Shown here: positions 7,014 to 14,023 of the stretch, in pieces
Layout: each line of letters starts with the position of its first letter
How positions within the stretch are numbered: position 1 is the stretch's first letter
Assembly: GCA_900540595.1 (NCBI GenBank)
Contig: UQGL01000039.1
Location: 1 to 19,442, forward strand
Reading direction: 5' to 3'
Source of the DNA: an uncultured Oscillospiraceae bacterium
GTDB taxonomy: Bacteria; Bacillota; Clostridia; Oscillospirales; Ruminococcaceae
DNA: 19,442 nucleotides
Program-made: the position numbers and the translations under genes
Notes under the pieces: generated by a model
What the model was told of the DNA's origin: nothing
What the model saw: only the letters and a program-made list of their open reading frames with translations
Database searches by the model: none

Positions 7014-7812
7014 GGGCAAAAAGATTCTGACCCACGCCATCCTGATTTTGGCAAGCTTCCTGTCGGTGTTCCCGCTGTACTACATGCTGTGCGGCGCTAC
7101 GAACCCCAGCATTGATGTTATCCGCGGCAAGCTGATCCCCGGCACCTATCTGATCGAGAACTTCAAGGCGCTGGTCGCCAACCAGAATCTGGCGCTTGCC
7201 ATGGCAAACTCCTTCCGCAATGCGATCCTGATGACCTTCATTACGCTGCTGGTCTGCTCCATCGCAGGCTACGGTTTTGAGATCTATCACGATAAGGCGA
7301 AGGATATTCTCATGAGCGTTCTGCTGCTGGCCATGATGCTGCCGTTTGTCGCCATCATGATCCCGCTGTTCAAGATGATCTCCGGCTGGGGCCTTGTCAA
7401 CAGCTGGGCGGCCTTTGTGCTGCCGTCCATCTCGACCCCGTTCATGATCATGCTGTTCCGTCAGGCCGCGCGCAGCTTCCCCAATGACATCATCGAGGCC
7501 GCGCGGCTGGAGGGCCTGAGCGAGATCGGCATCTTCTTCCGGATGTTCATCCCCATCATGCGCTCGACCTACGGCGCTGCCATGACCGTTACCTTCATGA
7601 ACGCATGGAACAGCTACCTCTGGCCGAAGATCGTATTCCAGAACAACAGCTCCATCACGATGCCGATGCTGGTCGCCAACCTCAAGAGCGGCTACAGCGT
7701 TGACTACGGTATGCTGATGCTGGGCGTTCTGATCTGCACGCTGCCCACCGCCATCATCTTCCTCTGCCTGCAGAAGAGCTTTGCCAACGGCATTACGGGT
7801 GCAGTCAAGTGA
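7006..7812 (+). CDS. ABC sugar transporter permease, MalG/UgpE type
   Basis: 268 residues if the GTG at 7006 is used. That start is chosen because AGGTGA sits 5 nt upstream; the GTG at 6997 in the same frame has a poorer ribosome site. Hydrophobic helices begin at once (ILTHAILILASFLSVFPLYY). The coupling-loop motif EAARLEGLSEIGIF begins at residue 164, and the protein ends with the short positively charged tail usual for MalG-type subunits. It overlaps the previous gene by 8 nt, and its stop overlaps the next start (TGATG). No ATPase is encoded in the operon, so a shared MsmK-like ATPase elsewhere in the genome is expected to energise the importer. Confidence 0.94.
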   Translation: MTKGKKILTHAILILASFLSVFPLYYMLCGATNPSIDVIRGKLIPGTYLIENFKALVANQNLALAMANSFRNAILMTFITLLVCSIAGYGFEIYHDKAKDILMSVLLLAMMLPFVAIMIPLFKMISGWGLVNSWAAFVLPSISTPFMIMLFRQAARSFPNDIIEAARLEGLSEIGIFFRMFIPIMRSTYGAAMTVTFMNAWNSYLWPKIVFQNNSSITMPMLVANLKSGYSVDYGMLMLGVLICTLPTAIIFLCLQKSFANGITGAVK

Positions 7813-8282
7813 TGGAGCAAATCTACTGTTTGACCCCGGCGGAATGGCGCTATGCGCAGGGCTGCCTGACGCTGGCCAAGCGCCTTGGGCTGATCGAGGA
7901 CGACACCCCTGCCGCGCTGGAAAAGCGCCGCGCCGCCAAAAATGCTGCGGCCGCCCGCTGTAAGGCAGACGGCACGATGGTGTACGGCGTGCGCCATTAT
8001 TCTGCGCCCGCCTACCTGCAGTATGAGCTGACCCGCTTTAAGCTGGATTTTGTCGAGCCGTGCGGGAAGATTCGCGCGCTCGGCGTCTGCCCCGATTTTA
8101 CCGAGGTGCAGACCCGCGCGTGGTATGACGCGAACCGCGATCTGTTCACCCGCTATTTCGGGGACAGCTTCTCCTACGAGGAATCGCGCCAGATCATTGA
8201 AAAGCGTATGCGGGAGGAGGTGTACGAGGCCCTTGTGCAAGACATACTATGTGAACCCGCTGACCGGCAAGGACGAGAATGA
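7812..8282 (+). CDS. Putative GH136 lacto-N-biosidase subunit I (helical, chaperone-like)
   Basis: 156 residues, no signal peptide and no membrane segment. A GTG one codon upstream (7809) is also possible; TGATG overlap with the permease implies coupled translation. The sequence is alpha-helical and charged (LEKRRAAKNAAAARCK; YEESRQIIEKRMREEVYEAL). The second half (WYDANRDLFTRYFGD...) recalls the helical arms of SurA/PrsA-type foldases. Its last 50 bases overlap the start of the beta-helix gene in another frame. From memory, clostridial GH136 lacto-N-biosidases are made of a helical part I and a beta-helix part II, both needed for a folded active enzyme. Position, size class and helical nature fit part I, though it is shorter than the part I that I recall (about 220 residues). 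On sequence alone it would be hypothetical. Confidence 0.6.
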   Translation: MEQIYCLTPAEWRYAQGCLTLAKRLGLIEDDTPAALEKRRAAKNAAAARCKADGTMVYGVRHYSAPAYLQYELTRFKLDFVEPCGKIRALGVCPDFTEVQTRAWYDANRDLFTRYFGDSFSYEESRQIIEKRMREEVYEALVQDILCEPADRQGRE

Positions 8283-9522
8283 CGGCCTGCATGAGGATCG
8301 TGCCTTTGCCACGCTGTTTGCGGTAAACCGCCTTGCGCTGGCACCGGGCGACACCGTCCTGCTGAGGCGCGGCTGCCGCTTTGAAAAGCAGTTTTTGCAG
8401 CTGCAGTGCAGCGGCAGCGAGGGCAGCCCCATCACCATCGGCGCTTATGGTGAAGGCTGCGCCCCCTGCATCGCCGCCGACGGACAGGGCATCTGGTATC
8501 AGGACTATGGGTGTGCGCTGGACTCGCCCACCCATCTGCATCACGGCTATGTTTCCTCCGCCGTGCTGCTGTATGATGCCGCCTATGTCACGGTGCGCGA
8601 TCTGGAGATCACCAACCGCGCCGAGGCTGTGATCGGGGAGCGTTACTCTCAGGCCGACAAGATGCAGCGCACCGGCGTGGCTGTGGTTGCCAAGGATAAG
8701 GGCATCCGCCGCGGCATCACGCTGCAAAACCTGCAGGTGCATGATGTAAACGGCAATGTGTACGATAAGCACATGAACAACGGCGGTATCTATATGACCG
8801 CCCTGCGCCCGCAGAACGAGGCCGCCACCGGCGCGGCGCGCTTTGGGGATATTCTGGTCGAGGGCTGCTATGTCGCGCATGTCAGCCGCTGGGGCATCGC
8901 CGTGGGCTATACCTACGCGCATGCACAGTTTCAGGGTGCGGCGCTGGACGAAAAGCCCTTTGCAGCATACGGGCATGAGAACATTGTCATCCGCGACAAC
9001 TATGTCAAGGCGGCCGGCGGTGACGGCATCACCGTCATGTATGCGCTGCGCCCGCTGGTCGAGCACAACACGGCGGATTCCGTTGCCTGCGAGATGAACG
9101 ACCGCATCTACAGCGAGCCGGGCAACCGTCTGGGCAAGGTAGCGGCAGCCATCTGGCCGTGGAAGTGCAAGGACGCGTTGTTCCGCTATAACGAAGCCGT
9201 TGACACCCGCCTCAATCAGGACGGCATGGCCTACGATGCGGACTCCGGCGACGGCACGGTGTATGAGTACAATTACAGCCGCATGAACGAGGGCGGCTGC
9301 GTGATGTTCTGCCTGCAGGAGGCCGTTCACAACACCTTCCGCCGCAATGTCAGCTATGACGATCTGGGTGGCACGATCAGCCCCTCCGAAAACCCGGACG
9401 CACGGATAGAGGAGAACACCTTCTATGTCCGTGGCGGCGTCCCCTTTGTCCGCCCCCACATGGGCGACGGCAGCTATACCGAGCGGGACAACACCGTGAT
9501 CCCCCTGCCGGAAAAAGAATAA
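8233..9522 (+). CDS. Right-handed beta-helix glycosidase, putative GH136 lacto-N-biosidase subunit II
   Basis: 429 residues from a TTG start. GGGAGGAGG at 8212-8220 is the ribosome site, and the protein then reads M-CKTYYVNPLTGKDENDG, the usual opening of this beta-helix class; the in-frame ATG at 8050 would only translate the other gene out of frame. Asn/Gly-rich strand repeats (VIRDNYVKAAGGDGITV, LVEHNTADSV, FRYNEAV) show a parallel beta-helix. QDGMAYDAD holds Asp330 and Asp337, seven residues apart, as are the catalytic Asp pairs I recall for B. longum LnbX and the Eubacterium enzyme. GH136 releases lacto-N-biose from lacto-N-tetraose. No signal peptide is present, so it should act in the cytoplasm. 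A different beta-helix glycosidase or lyase is the alternative. Confidence 0.72.
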   Translation: MCKTYYVNPLTGKDENDGLHEDRAFATLFAVNRLALAPGDTVLLRRGCRFEKQFLQLQCSGSEGSPITIGAYGEGCAPCIAADGQGIWYQDYGCALDSPTHLHHGYVSSAVLLYDAAYVTVRDLEITNRAEAVIGERYSQADKMQRTGVAVVAKDKGIRRGITLQNLQVHDVNGNVYDKHMNNGGIYMTALRPQNEAATGAARFGDILVEGCYVAHVSRWGIAVGYTYAHAQFQGAALDEKPFAAYGHENIVIRDNYVKAAGGDGITVMYALRPLVEHNTADSVACEMNDRIYSEPGNRLGKVAAAIWPWKCKDALFRYNEAVDTRLNQDGMAYDADSGDGTVYEYNYSRMNEGGCVMFCLQEAVHNTFRRNVSYDDLGGTISPSENPDARIEENTFYVRGGVPFVRPHMGDGSYTERDNTVIPLPEKE

Positions 9523-9532
9523 GAATAAAGAT

Positions 9533-9576
9533 GCGCCCCGGATGCTGAGAGTTTCAACATCCGGGGCGCTCCTTTG
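9533..9576. terminator. Terminator at the end of the GH112-GH136 operon (convergent with the molybdenum operon)
   Basis: A perfect 12-bp stem (GCGCCCCGGATG at 9533-9544 with 9558-9569) encloses 13 nt, inside which TGA/TCA can also pair. TCCTTTGT follows on the plus strand, and the minus strand continues into an AT-rich ATCTTTATTCTT. It lies 10 nt after the beta-helix stop and 44 nt beyond the end of the convergent gene. Confidence 0.85.
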
Positions 9577-9613
9577 TGGAAAAACGGCGGGCGATAAAGC
9601 AAAAATGCGGCAT

Positions 9614-10708
9614 TTACCCCTTGCCCCCGCGCAGCGCCTCTAGGTCGCTGCGGGTGTCGATGTCCCGCAGCTCGGCGGCGGGGGTGGGCAGCAGGCGGAT
9701 CGCCTGCGGGTGGGCGCGCAGCACGGCGCTGCCGCCGCTGCCCTCCGGCAGGTGAAGGAGGGCAGCAAAATAATCCCGGCCGAACAGCACAGGGCTGCCC
9801 GGTGTGCCGTCGGGTGCGGCCGGCCGCCGGATCGTGTCCGGCGCGGCACCGATCGCCAGCGCCTCCAGCGTCTGGCGGGTCAGGCAGGGCTGGTCCCCCG
9901 GCAGAAACACACACCCCTGCAGGTCGGGCTGCTGCGCCAGCAGCGCGGCCAGGCCAAGGCGCACCGTATCGCTGCGGCGTGGCTCGGCATGGCGCAGCAC
10001 GGGGAAGCCCTCTGCACGGCAGAGGGCCTCGACCTCGGCCGAGCGGGTCACGGCAATGCGCCCGGCAAACACCGGCGCGGCGGCCAGCGCCAGCGCATGG
10101 GCAGCCAGTGGCCGGCCGTTCAGCTCGGCCATCAGCTTGTTGCCGCCGAACCGCCGCCCCAGCCCAGAGGCCATGACGATGCAGCCCAGCGGCGGCACAG
10201 GGCAGTCCAGATCGTACACAAAGGCGTCCGGGTCGGCGCAGAGCGCGCGCAGGAACGGGGTGTCCTGCTTGCGGACGACCGCGAGAACGCGGCAGACCTT
10301 CAACAGATCCAGCACGCTTTGTTGAAAATCCGCGCAGCCGCTCTCCAGATAGCCAAGCTCGTCCAGCACGGCCCAGCCGCCGGCCGCCGCCATCCGCTGC
10401 AGAGCGGGCAGCCCCACGGCGGCAAAGCCGGCCGGCACGGGGCGCATCCGGTTTTCACCGGGGGGCAGGGCGGCATCAAACCGGCCGATGACCGCCGCTG
10501 CCCCGGCGGCTGTATCGCGCATCTCGACCCATCTGCCCGGGACGGCAGCGGTGAGAAGTATCGGGGCATCGGGGCAGAGGGATGGCATAAGTGCGCGCAG
10601 CAGCGTTGTTTTGCCGCTGCCGCGCCCGCCGGTCAGCAGCAAGTGGCGCTTACCGCTGGCCCGGAAAGAACGCAGAATAGAGCTCGCGGCTGGTCTGTAC
10701 ACAGGCAT
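9614..10708 (-). CDS. Fusion of THEP1-like P-loop NTPase and MocA-like molybdenum cofactor nucleotidyltransferase
   Basis: 364 residues, cytoplasmic. Residues 1 to about 165 form a P-loop NTPase: Walker A GGRGSGKTT at 27-35 and WAVLDELGYLES with the acidic pair at 116-117, the pattern of the THEP1/NTPase_1 family. From about residue 174 a MobA-like NTP transferase begins: VMASGLGRRFGGNK at 178-191, then FLPGDQP, which should carry the metal-binding Asp. MocA enzymes add CMP to molybdopterin for xanthine-dehydrogenase-family proteins, so this suits the enzyme encoded nearby. The ATG at 10708 has GAGG 9 nt upstream; an ATG at 10723 is in frame but lacks a spaced ribosome site. Either start lies inside the end of the ModE-like gene, an unusually long overlap of 59-74 bases. 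Substrate of the NTPase half is unknown. Confidence 0.82.
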   Translation of the reverse strand: MPVYRPAASSILRSFRASGKRHLLLTGGRGSGKTTLLRALMPSLCPDAPILLTAAVPGRWVEMRDTAAGAAAVIGRFDAALPPGENRMRPVPAGFAAVGLPALQRMAAAGGWAVLDELGYLESGCADFQQSVLDLLKVCRVLAVVRKQDTPFLRALCADPDAFVYDLDCPVPPLGCIVMASGLGRRFGGNKLMAELNGRPLAAHALALAAAPVFAGRIAVTRSAEVEALCRAEGFPVLRHAEPRRSDTVRLGLAALLAQQPDLQGCVFLPGDQPCLTRQTLEALAIGAAPDTIRRPAAPDGTPGSPVLFGRDYFAALLHLPEGSGGSAVLRAHPQAIRLLPTPAAELRDIDTRSDLEALRGGKG

Positions 10709-10991
10709 CACGGTAGGCCTCATACCTTTCTAAAAATTGGCGGGCCTCGGCGGTCAGGGTGCTGCCGCCGCCGCCCCGCCCGCCGATGGTCTTGCAGGTC
10801 AGGGCAAAGCCCAGTTCTTTTTCGGCGTGCTGCACAAGCCGCAGCGCCTTGGAGTAGGAAAGCCCCATCTGCGCCGCTGCGCTGCGCAGCGAGCCGGTCT
10901 CCTCGATCAGATGGAGCAGGCGGCAGGGCCCCTCGCCAAAAAAGCGCTCGCCTGCGTCATCGCAGAGCATCACGCGCAAAGCAGGTTTCAT
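10650..10991 (-). CDS. ModE-like winged helix-turn-helix regulator without molybdate-binding domain
   Basis: 113 residues. The core FFGEGPCRLLHLIEETGSL and AAAQMGLSYSKALRLVQ forms the helix-turn-helix, and the wing contains GGRGGGGSTLTAEA, matching the GGKGGGGAxLT signature of the ModE N-terminal domain. The family's C-terminal MOP/TOBE domains, which bind molybdate in E. coli ModE, are missing. It therefore either senses the cofactor state through a partner or acts without ligand. GAGGTGA lies 5 nt before the ATG, and the gene starts 9 nt after the ATPase stop. The inverted repeat at 13905-13936 is the best candidate operator. Confidence 0.85.
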   Translation of the reverse strand: MKPALRVMLCDDAGERFFGEGPCRLLHLIEETGSLRSAAAQMGLSYSKALRLVQHAEKELGFALTCKTIGGRGGGGSTLTAEARQFLERYEAYRDACVQTSRELYSAFFPGQR

Positions 10992-11000
10992 GGTATCACC

Positions 11001-11813
11001 TCACAGCGGCAGCAGGGCCAGACGGTGTCGGCCCCGGCAGTCGGTAACGGGCAGCAGCTCCAGCGGGCCGTACACGGCGGCAAGAGCTGCCTGCAGCACG
11101 GCAGGCGGGTCGGTTCTGGGGTGCAGCACCGCCGCGACCCTGCCGCCCTGCAATACCACCAGTATATCACAGCTGTCCAGCGCCAGCGCGGGGTCGTGCA
11201 GGCAGACCAGCGCGGTCTTGCCGCCGGTGTGGACCAGCTGCGCCAGCAGCGCGGTCATCCGGCTGCGGTTCGCAAGGTCAAGCGCACTGTCCGGCTCGTC
11301 CAGCAAGAGCAGCGGCGCATCCTCGGCAATCGTGCGCGCCAGAATACAGAGCTGCTTCTCGCCGCCGCTCAGCGTCAGGTAGTCCTGCCCGGCCTTGTCG
11401 GCCAGACCTACGGTGCGCAGGGCCTCGTCCGCAGCGGCGCGCATGGCGGCGGTGGGGCTTTGCAGGACCCCCAGCCGCGGGTTGAAGCCCATAAGCACGA
11501 CCTCCCGCGCCGAGAGCGAGACCGAGATGCCGCTCTGCTGCGGGATATAGCTGACGGTCTGCGCCAGCCTGCGGGTGGACAGGCTCTCCAGCGGGACGCC
11601 GTCCAGAAGGCACTGCCCGGTGTGAGGCAGCAGCCCGGCGGCCGCCTTGAGCAGCGTGGTCTTGCCGCTGCCGTTTACCCCCAGCAGCCCGATCAGCTGC
11701 CCGGGCACCGGGACAGAAAAGCTGACCCCTTGCAGCACGGCCGCTGTGCCGTACCGTACGGTGAGGTTCTGCACGCAAAGCCCCACGGGCGGGGGCGTGG
11801 TTTGTGGCATCAT
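11001..11813 (-). CDS. ABC transporter ATPase, FecCD/BtuCD-associated (putative molybdate importer)
   Basis: 270 residues. All ATPase motifs are visible: Walker A GVNGSGKT at 45-52, Q-loop PQQ at 91-93, signature LSGGE at 148-152, Walker B LLLLDEP at 168-174, and the switch His206 in CLHDP. The fold is of the FepC/BtuD class rather than ModC, and no C-terminal TOBE domain follows. The start overlaps the permease stop (ATGA at 11813-11810), with a GGGAGGG ribosome site just upstream. The same frame is open further upstream through the permease gene, but that part is a shadow. Substrate is inferred from neighbours only. Confidence 0.93.
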   Translation of the reverse strand: MMPQTTPPPVGLCVQNLTVRYGTAAVLQGVSFSVPVPGQLIGLLGVNGSGKTTLLKAAAGLLPHTGQCLLDGVPLESLSTRRLAQTVSYIPQQSGISVSLSAREVVLMGFNPRLGVLQSPTAAMRAAADEALRTVGLADKAGQDYLTLSGGEKQLCILARTIAEDAPLLLLDEPDSALDLANRSRMTALLAQLVHTGGKTALVCLHDPALALDSCDILVVLQGGRVAAVLHPRTDPPAVLQAALAAVYGPLELLPVTDCRGRHRLALLPL

Positions 11814-12793
11814 GAGGCATCCCTCCCCGGCCGCAGGATCAGATAAAGCAGAAACGGCACGCCCAGCAGCGAGGTAAAGATGCTGACCGGCAGCTCGGTG
11901 GAGGCTGCCGTCTTGGCCAGCGTGTCGGCGGCCAGCAGCAGGGCGCTGCCCAGCAGCCCGCTCAGCAGGCAGGCCGAGCGCCGGTTGTGCCCCGCCAGCA
12001 GCCGGGCGCTGTGGGGGGCCAGCAGCCCGACAAAGCTGATAAGCCCTGTCACGCTGACAACGGCAGCGACCGTCATGGTGGCAAGCGTCAGCAGCAGCAG
12101 GCGCATCGCACCCACCCGCACGCCGAGCAGCCGGGCCTCGCCCTCCTCGATCGAGAGCAGCAGCGCCTGCCGGTGCAGCGCAAAGATCGCTGCGCAGCAG
12201 ACCAGCACGACCGGCACCGGGAACCACACCCGGCTGCGGGTCACGGCGGCCAGACTGCCCATGATCCAATACTCGATGCTGGCCAGCTCCTTCTCGGGGT
12301 CGGCGGTCAGCTTGAGCAGCATCAGCAGCGTCTGGGCCAGCGCGTGGACGGCGATGCCCGCCAGCACCAGCGACATTTTGCTGCGCCCCGGCGCGGCAGC
12401 GGCCAGCCCCAGCGAGAGGAACACCGCCGCCAGCCCGCCCGCAAAGGCACAGACCGTGGTGGACAGCGCCCCTGACGAGACGAACAGGATGGCGAACGCC
12501 GCGCCGACACTGGCCCCCGAGGAAACGCCGATGATGTCGGGGCTTGCCAGCGGGTTGCGGAATACGGTCTGGTAGACAAAGCCGGCCGCCCCCAGCCCAA
12601 AGCCGCCGACCAGCGCCATGACGGCGCGGGGCAGCCGCAGCACGGTGAAGGTGCGCACTGCCATGGCATCGCCGGCCAGCAGCGCCGCCGGTGTTATGGG
12701 GTAGCGGCCCAGCACAAGGGCCGCACCAAAAGTCATAAAAACGCAGAGCGCTGCGCCCAGAAGGCACAGCGCCGTGCGCTTGCGGTTATTCAT
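11810..12793 (-). CDS. FecCD/BtuC-type ABC permease (putative molybdate importer)
   Basis: 327 residues with about ten hydrophobic segments. The hallmark of the FecCD family is clear: GFGLGAAGFVYQTVFRNPLA then SPDIIGVSSGASVGAAFA. A later LISFVGLLAPHSARLLAGHNRR also matches the conserved region before the last helices. The ATG at 12793 overlaps the stop of the binding-protein gene by 8 nt and gives the normal N-terminus; no strong ribosome site is seen, so coupling to the upstream gene is likely. An upstream ATG at 12835 lies deep inside that gene. Members of this family import ferric siderophores, haem, cobalamin and, in the Haemophilus MolBCA system, molybdate and tungstate. The molybdenum neighbours favour the last. 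Confidence 0.9.
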   Translation of the reverse strand: MNNRKRTALCLLGAALCVFMTFGAALVLGRYPITPAALLAGDAMAVRTFTVLRLPRAVMALVGGFGLGAAGFVYQTVFRNPLASPDIIGVSSGASVGAAFAILFVSSGALSTTVCAFAGGLAAVFLSLGLAAAAPGRSKMSLVLAGIAVHALAQTLLMLLKLTADPEKELASIEYWIMGSLAAVTRSRVWFPVPVVLVCCAAIFALHRQALLLSIEEGEARLLGVRVGAMRLLLLTLATMTVAAVVSVTGLISFVGLLAPHSARLLAGHNRRSACLLSGLLGSALLLAADTLAKTAASTELPVSIFTSLLGVPFLLYLILRPGRDAS

Positions 12794-13877
12794 AGGAGGC
12801 AGGGGTGAAGCCGTAGTAGGTCGTGTAGAATGCATCGGCGCAGTCGTGGTAGAACTGCTCGCTCACCTGCTCGGGGTGCAGCACGCTGCCCAGATAGACG
12901 CTGCCCAGGAAGCTGCCGGGCACGGGGGAGTCCACAGCCTCGATGGCGTGGGGCAGTTGGTAGACATGACCCTCCTTGACGGCGGTGCAGTCGGCCAGCG
13001 CGGCATCGTTCAGGACGGAATCGACATCATAGTCGGCATCGGACGCCAGAATGATGTAGTCGGGGTCCCAGTCCAGCACCTGCTCATAGGAGACCTCGGC
13101 CCAGTAGGTGTCCTCAACACTGGCGGCGGCGTTGAGACCGCCGGCGTTCTCGATCATATAGTTCTGGTACATGGCGGGGCCGGCGGTCTGCAGCACAGAG
13201 CTGTTGCCGGCCATGTAGACGGTGGGGGCCTCGGCATCGCCGATGGCCTCGCGCAGGCTGAGCAGGTTGTCCTCGATCGCGGACTTCAGCTCCTCACCGC
13301 GGGCAACGGTGTTGGTGGCCTGAGCCAGCAGGTCGATGGCGCCGTACAGTTTGTCCTGATCCTCCGGCTTGACGGCCAGCACGGTCAGGCCCAGCTCCTC
13401 CATCTGGGGGATGGAATCCTTCAGCTTGGCGGGCACGATGACAAGGTCGGGGGTCAGCGCGGCGCAGCCCTCAAGGTCAAACTCCTTGGCGGTGCCGATG
13501 CTGGGCAGGCTCTGCAGTTCGGGGGCGGAGAGGCTGTAGATCGTGCGCTGGTCGGCCTTGGCCTCAACGCCGACCAGCTCGTCATGCACGCCGAGGGCGA
13601 TGAGCAGGCTGGTGGAGATGTAATAGCCGCTGGCCAGCGTCTTGGGCTCGGTCTCGATGGTGACCTCGCGGCCCAGCTGGTCGGTGACGGTCAGCGGGTA
13701 GGTGACGGCGGTCTCGGCGGCAGCGGGTGCAACGGCAGCCTCCTCGGGGCTGGCGGTGACCTCGGGTGCAGCGGCGGCGGAGGCGGCTGCCTCGCTGCTT
13801 ACGGCGGCGGTGCTGCCGCAGGCGGTCAGCGCCATGGCGGCGGCCAACAGCAGGGCGGTCATTTTGGTCATTTTCAT
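12786..13877 (-). CDS. Metal/oxyanion-binding lipoprotein, FepB/BtuF/MolA class
   Basis: 363 residues. A lipoprotein signal with ALTAC (Cys20) is followed by a long Ala/Glu/Ser/Pro-rich linker to about residue 55. The mature part starts YPLTVTDQLGREVTIETEPK, the usual opening of the periplasmic-binding family PF01497. It continues with LTPDLVIVP and WDPDYIILASDADY, the two lobe motifs of helix-spanned binders. The start at 13877 has GAGGGA upstream and begins directly with the signal peptide; the ATG at 13898 in frame is less well placed. First gene of the minus-strand molybdenum operon. Context suggests molybdate or tungstate as ligand; iron complexes or cobalamin cannot be ruled out from sequence. 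Confidence 0.9.
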   Translation of the reverse strand: MKMTKMTALLLAAAMALTACGSTAAVSSEAAASAAAAPEVTASPEEAAVAPAAAETAVTYPLTVTDQLGREVTIETEPKTLASGYYISTSLLIALGVHDELVGVEAKADQRTIYSLSAPELQSLPSIGTAKEFDLEGCAALTPDLVIVPAKLKDSIPQMEELGLTVLAVKPEDQDKLYGAIDLLAQATNTVARGEELKSAIEDNLLSLREAIGDAEAPTVYMAGNSSVLQTAGPAMYQNYMIENAGGLNAAASVEDTYWAEVSYEQVLDWDPDYIILASDADYDVDSVLNDAALADCTAVKEGHVYQLPHAIEAVDSPVPGSFLGSVYLGSVLHPEQVSEQFYHDCADAFYTTYYGFTPASYE

Positions 13878-13904
13878 GAATCTTTTTCCCTCATACAATA
13901 AAAA

Positions 13905-13936
13905 ATATCGTTGTATTTTTAAAACAACAACGGTAT
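13905..13936. promoter_or_regulatory. ModE-box-like inverted repeat in the divergent molybdenum promoter region
   Basis: Bases 13905-13920 and 13921-13936 form an inverted repeat matching at 13 of 16 positions, centred between 13920 and 13921. Inside it ATCG at 13907 and CGGT ending at 13934 span 28 bp, the length of the E. coli ModE consensus as I recall it (ATCGnTATATA-N6-TATATAnCGAT). The left half (ATCGTTGTATT) fits well, the right half less so. It covers the predicted promoter of the enzyme genes. Confidence 0.5.
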
Positions 13937-13939
13937 TAT
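13911..13939 (+). promoter_or_regulatory. Promoter of the xanthine-dehydrogenase-family genes
   Basis: -35 TTGTAT (13911-13916), 17-nt spacer, -10 TATTAT (13934-13939). The leader would be about 80 nt. It lies within the inverted repeat, so a bound repressor would block it. On the opposite strand a perfect TATAAT (13940-13935) could serve the transporter operon, though its -35 at 13963-13958 (TTTTAT) is weak. Confidence 0.5.
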
Positions 13940-14023
13940 ACCAGATTTTATGGTAGAATAAAAGTACCTATCCACGAAAAGTGTGATTTTTTCGCCCAAA
14001 ACAGAAAAAACGGAGATTGACCC

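Noticed and set aside
8194..9459. 421-codon open frame on the minus strand opposite the beta-helix gene
   Set aside because: Antisense to a gene with clear beta-helix repeats and motifs; no ribosome site and no family resemblance.
9710..11047. 445-codon open frame on the plus strand opposite the NTPase-MocA and ModE-like genes
   Set aside because: Gln/Arg/Gly/His-rich composition of a shadow frame, while the minus strand carries Walker, MocA and ModE motifs.
11001..12767. Possible single permease-ATPase fusion of 588 residues
   Set aside because: The part before 11813 is the permease gene read in a wrong frame. The true ATPase has its own GGGAGGG and an ATGA overlap with the permease stop.
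12786..13877. Iron-siderophore or cobalamin importer as the main call
   Set aside because: The family alone would allow it, but ModE-like, MocA-like and molybdenum hydroxylase genes around it favour molybdate or tungstate. It is kept as an alternative, not excluded.
12774..13901. 375-codon Gly/Leu-rich open frame on the plus strand
   Set aside because: Antisense to the binding lipoprotein, with low-complexity shadow composition.
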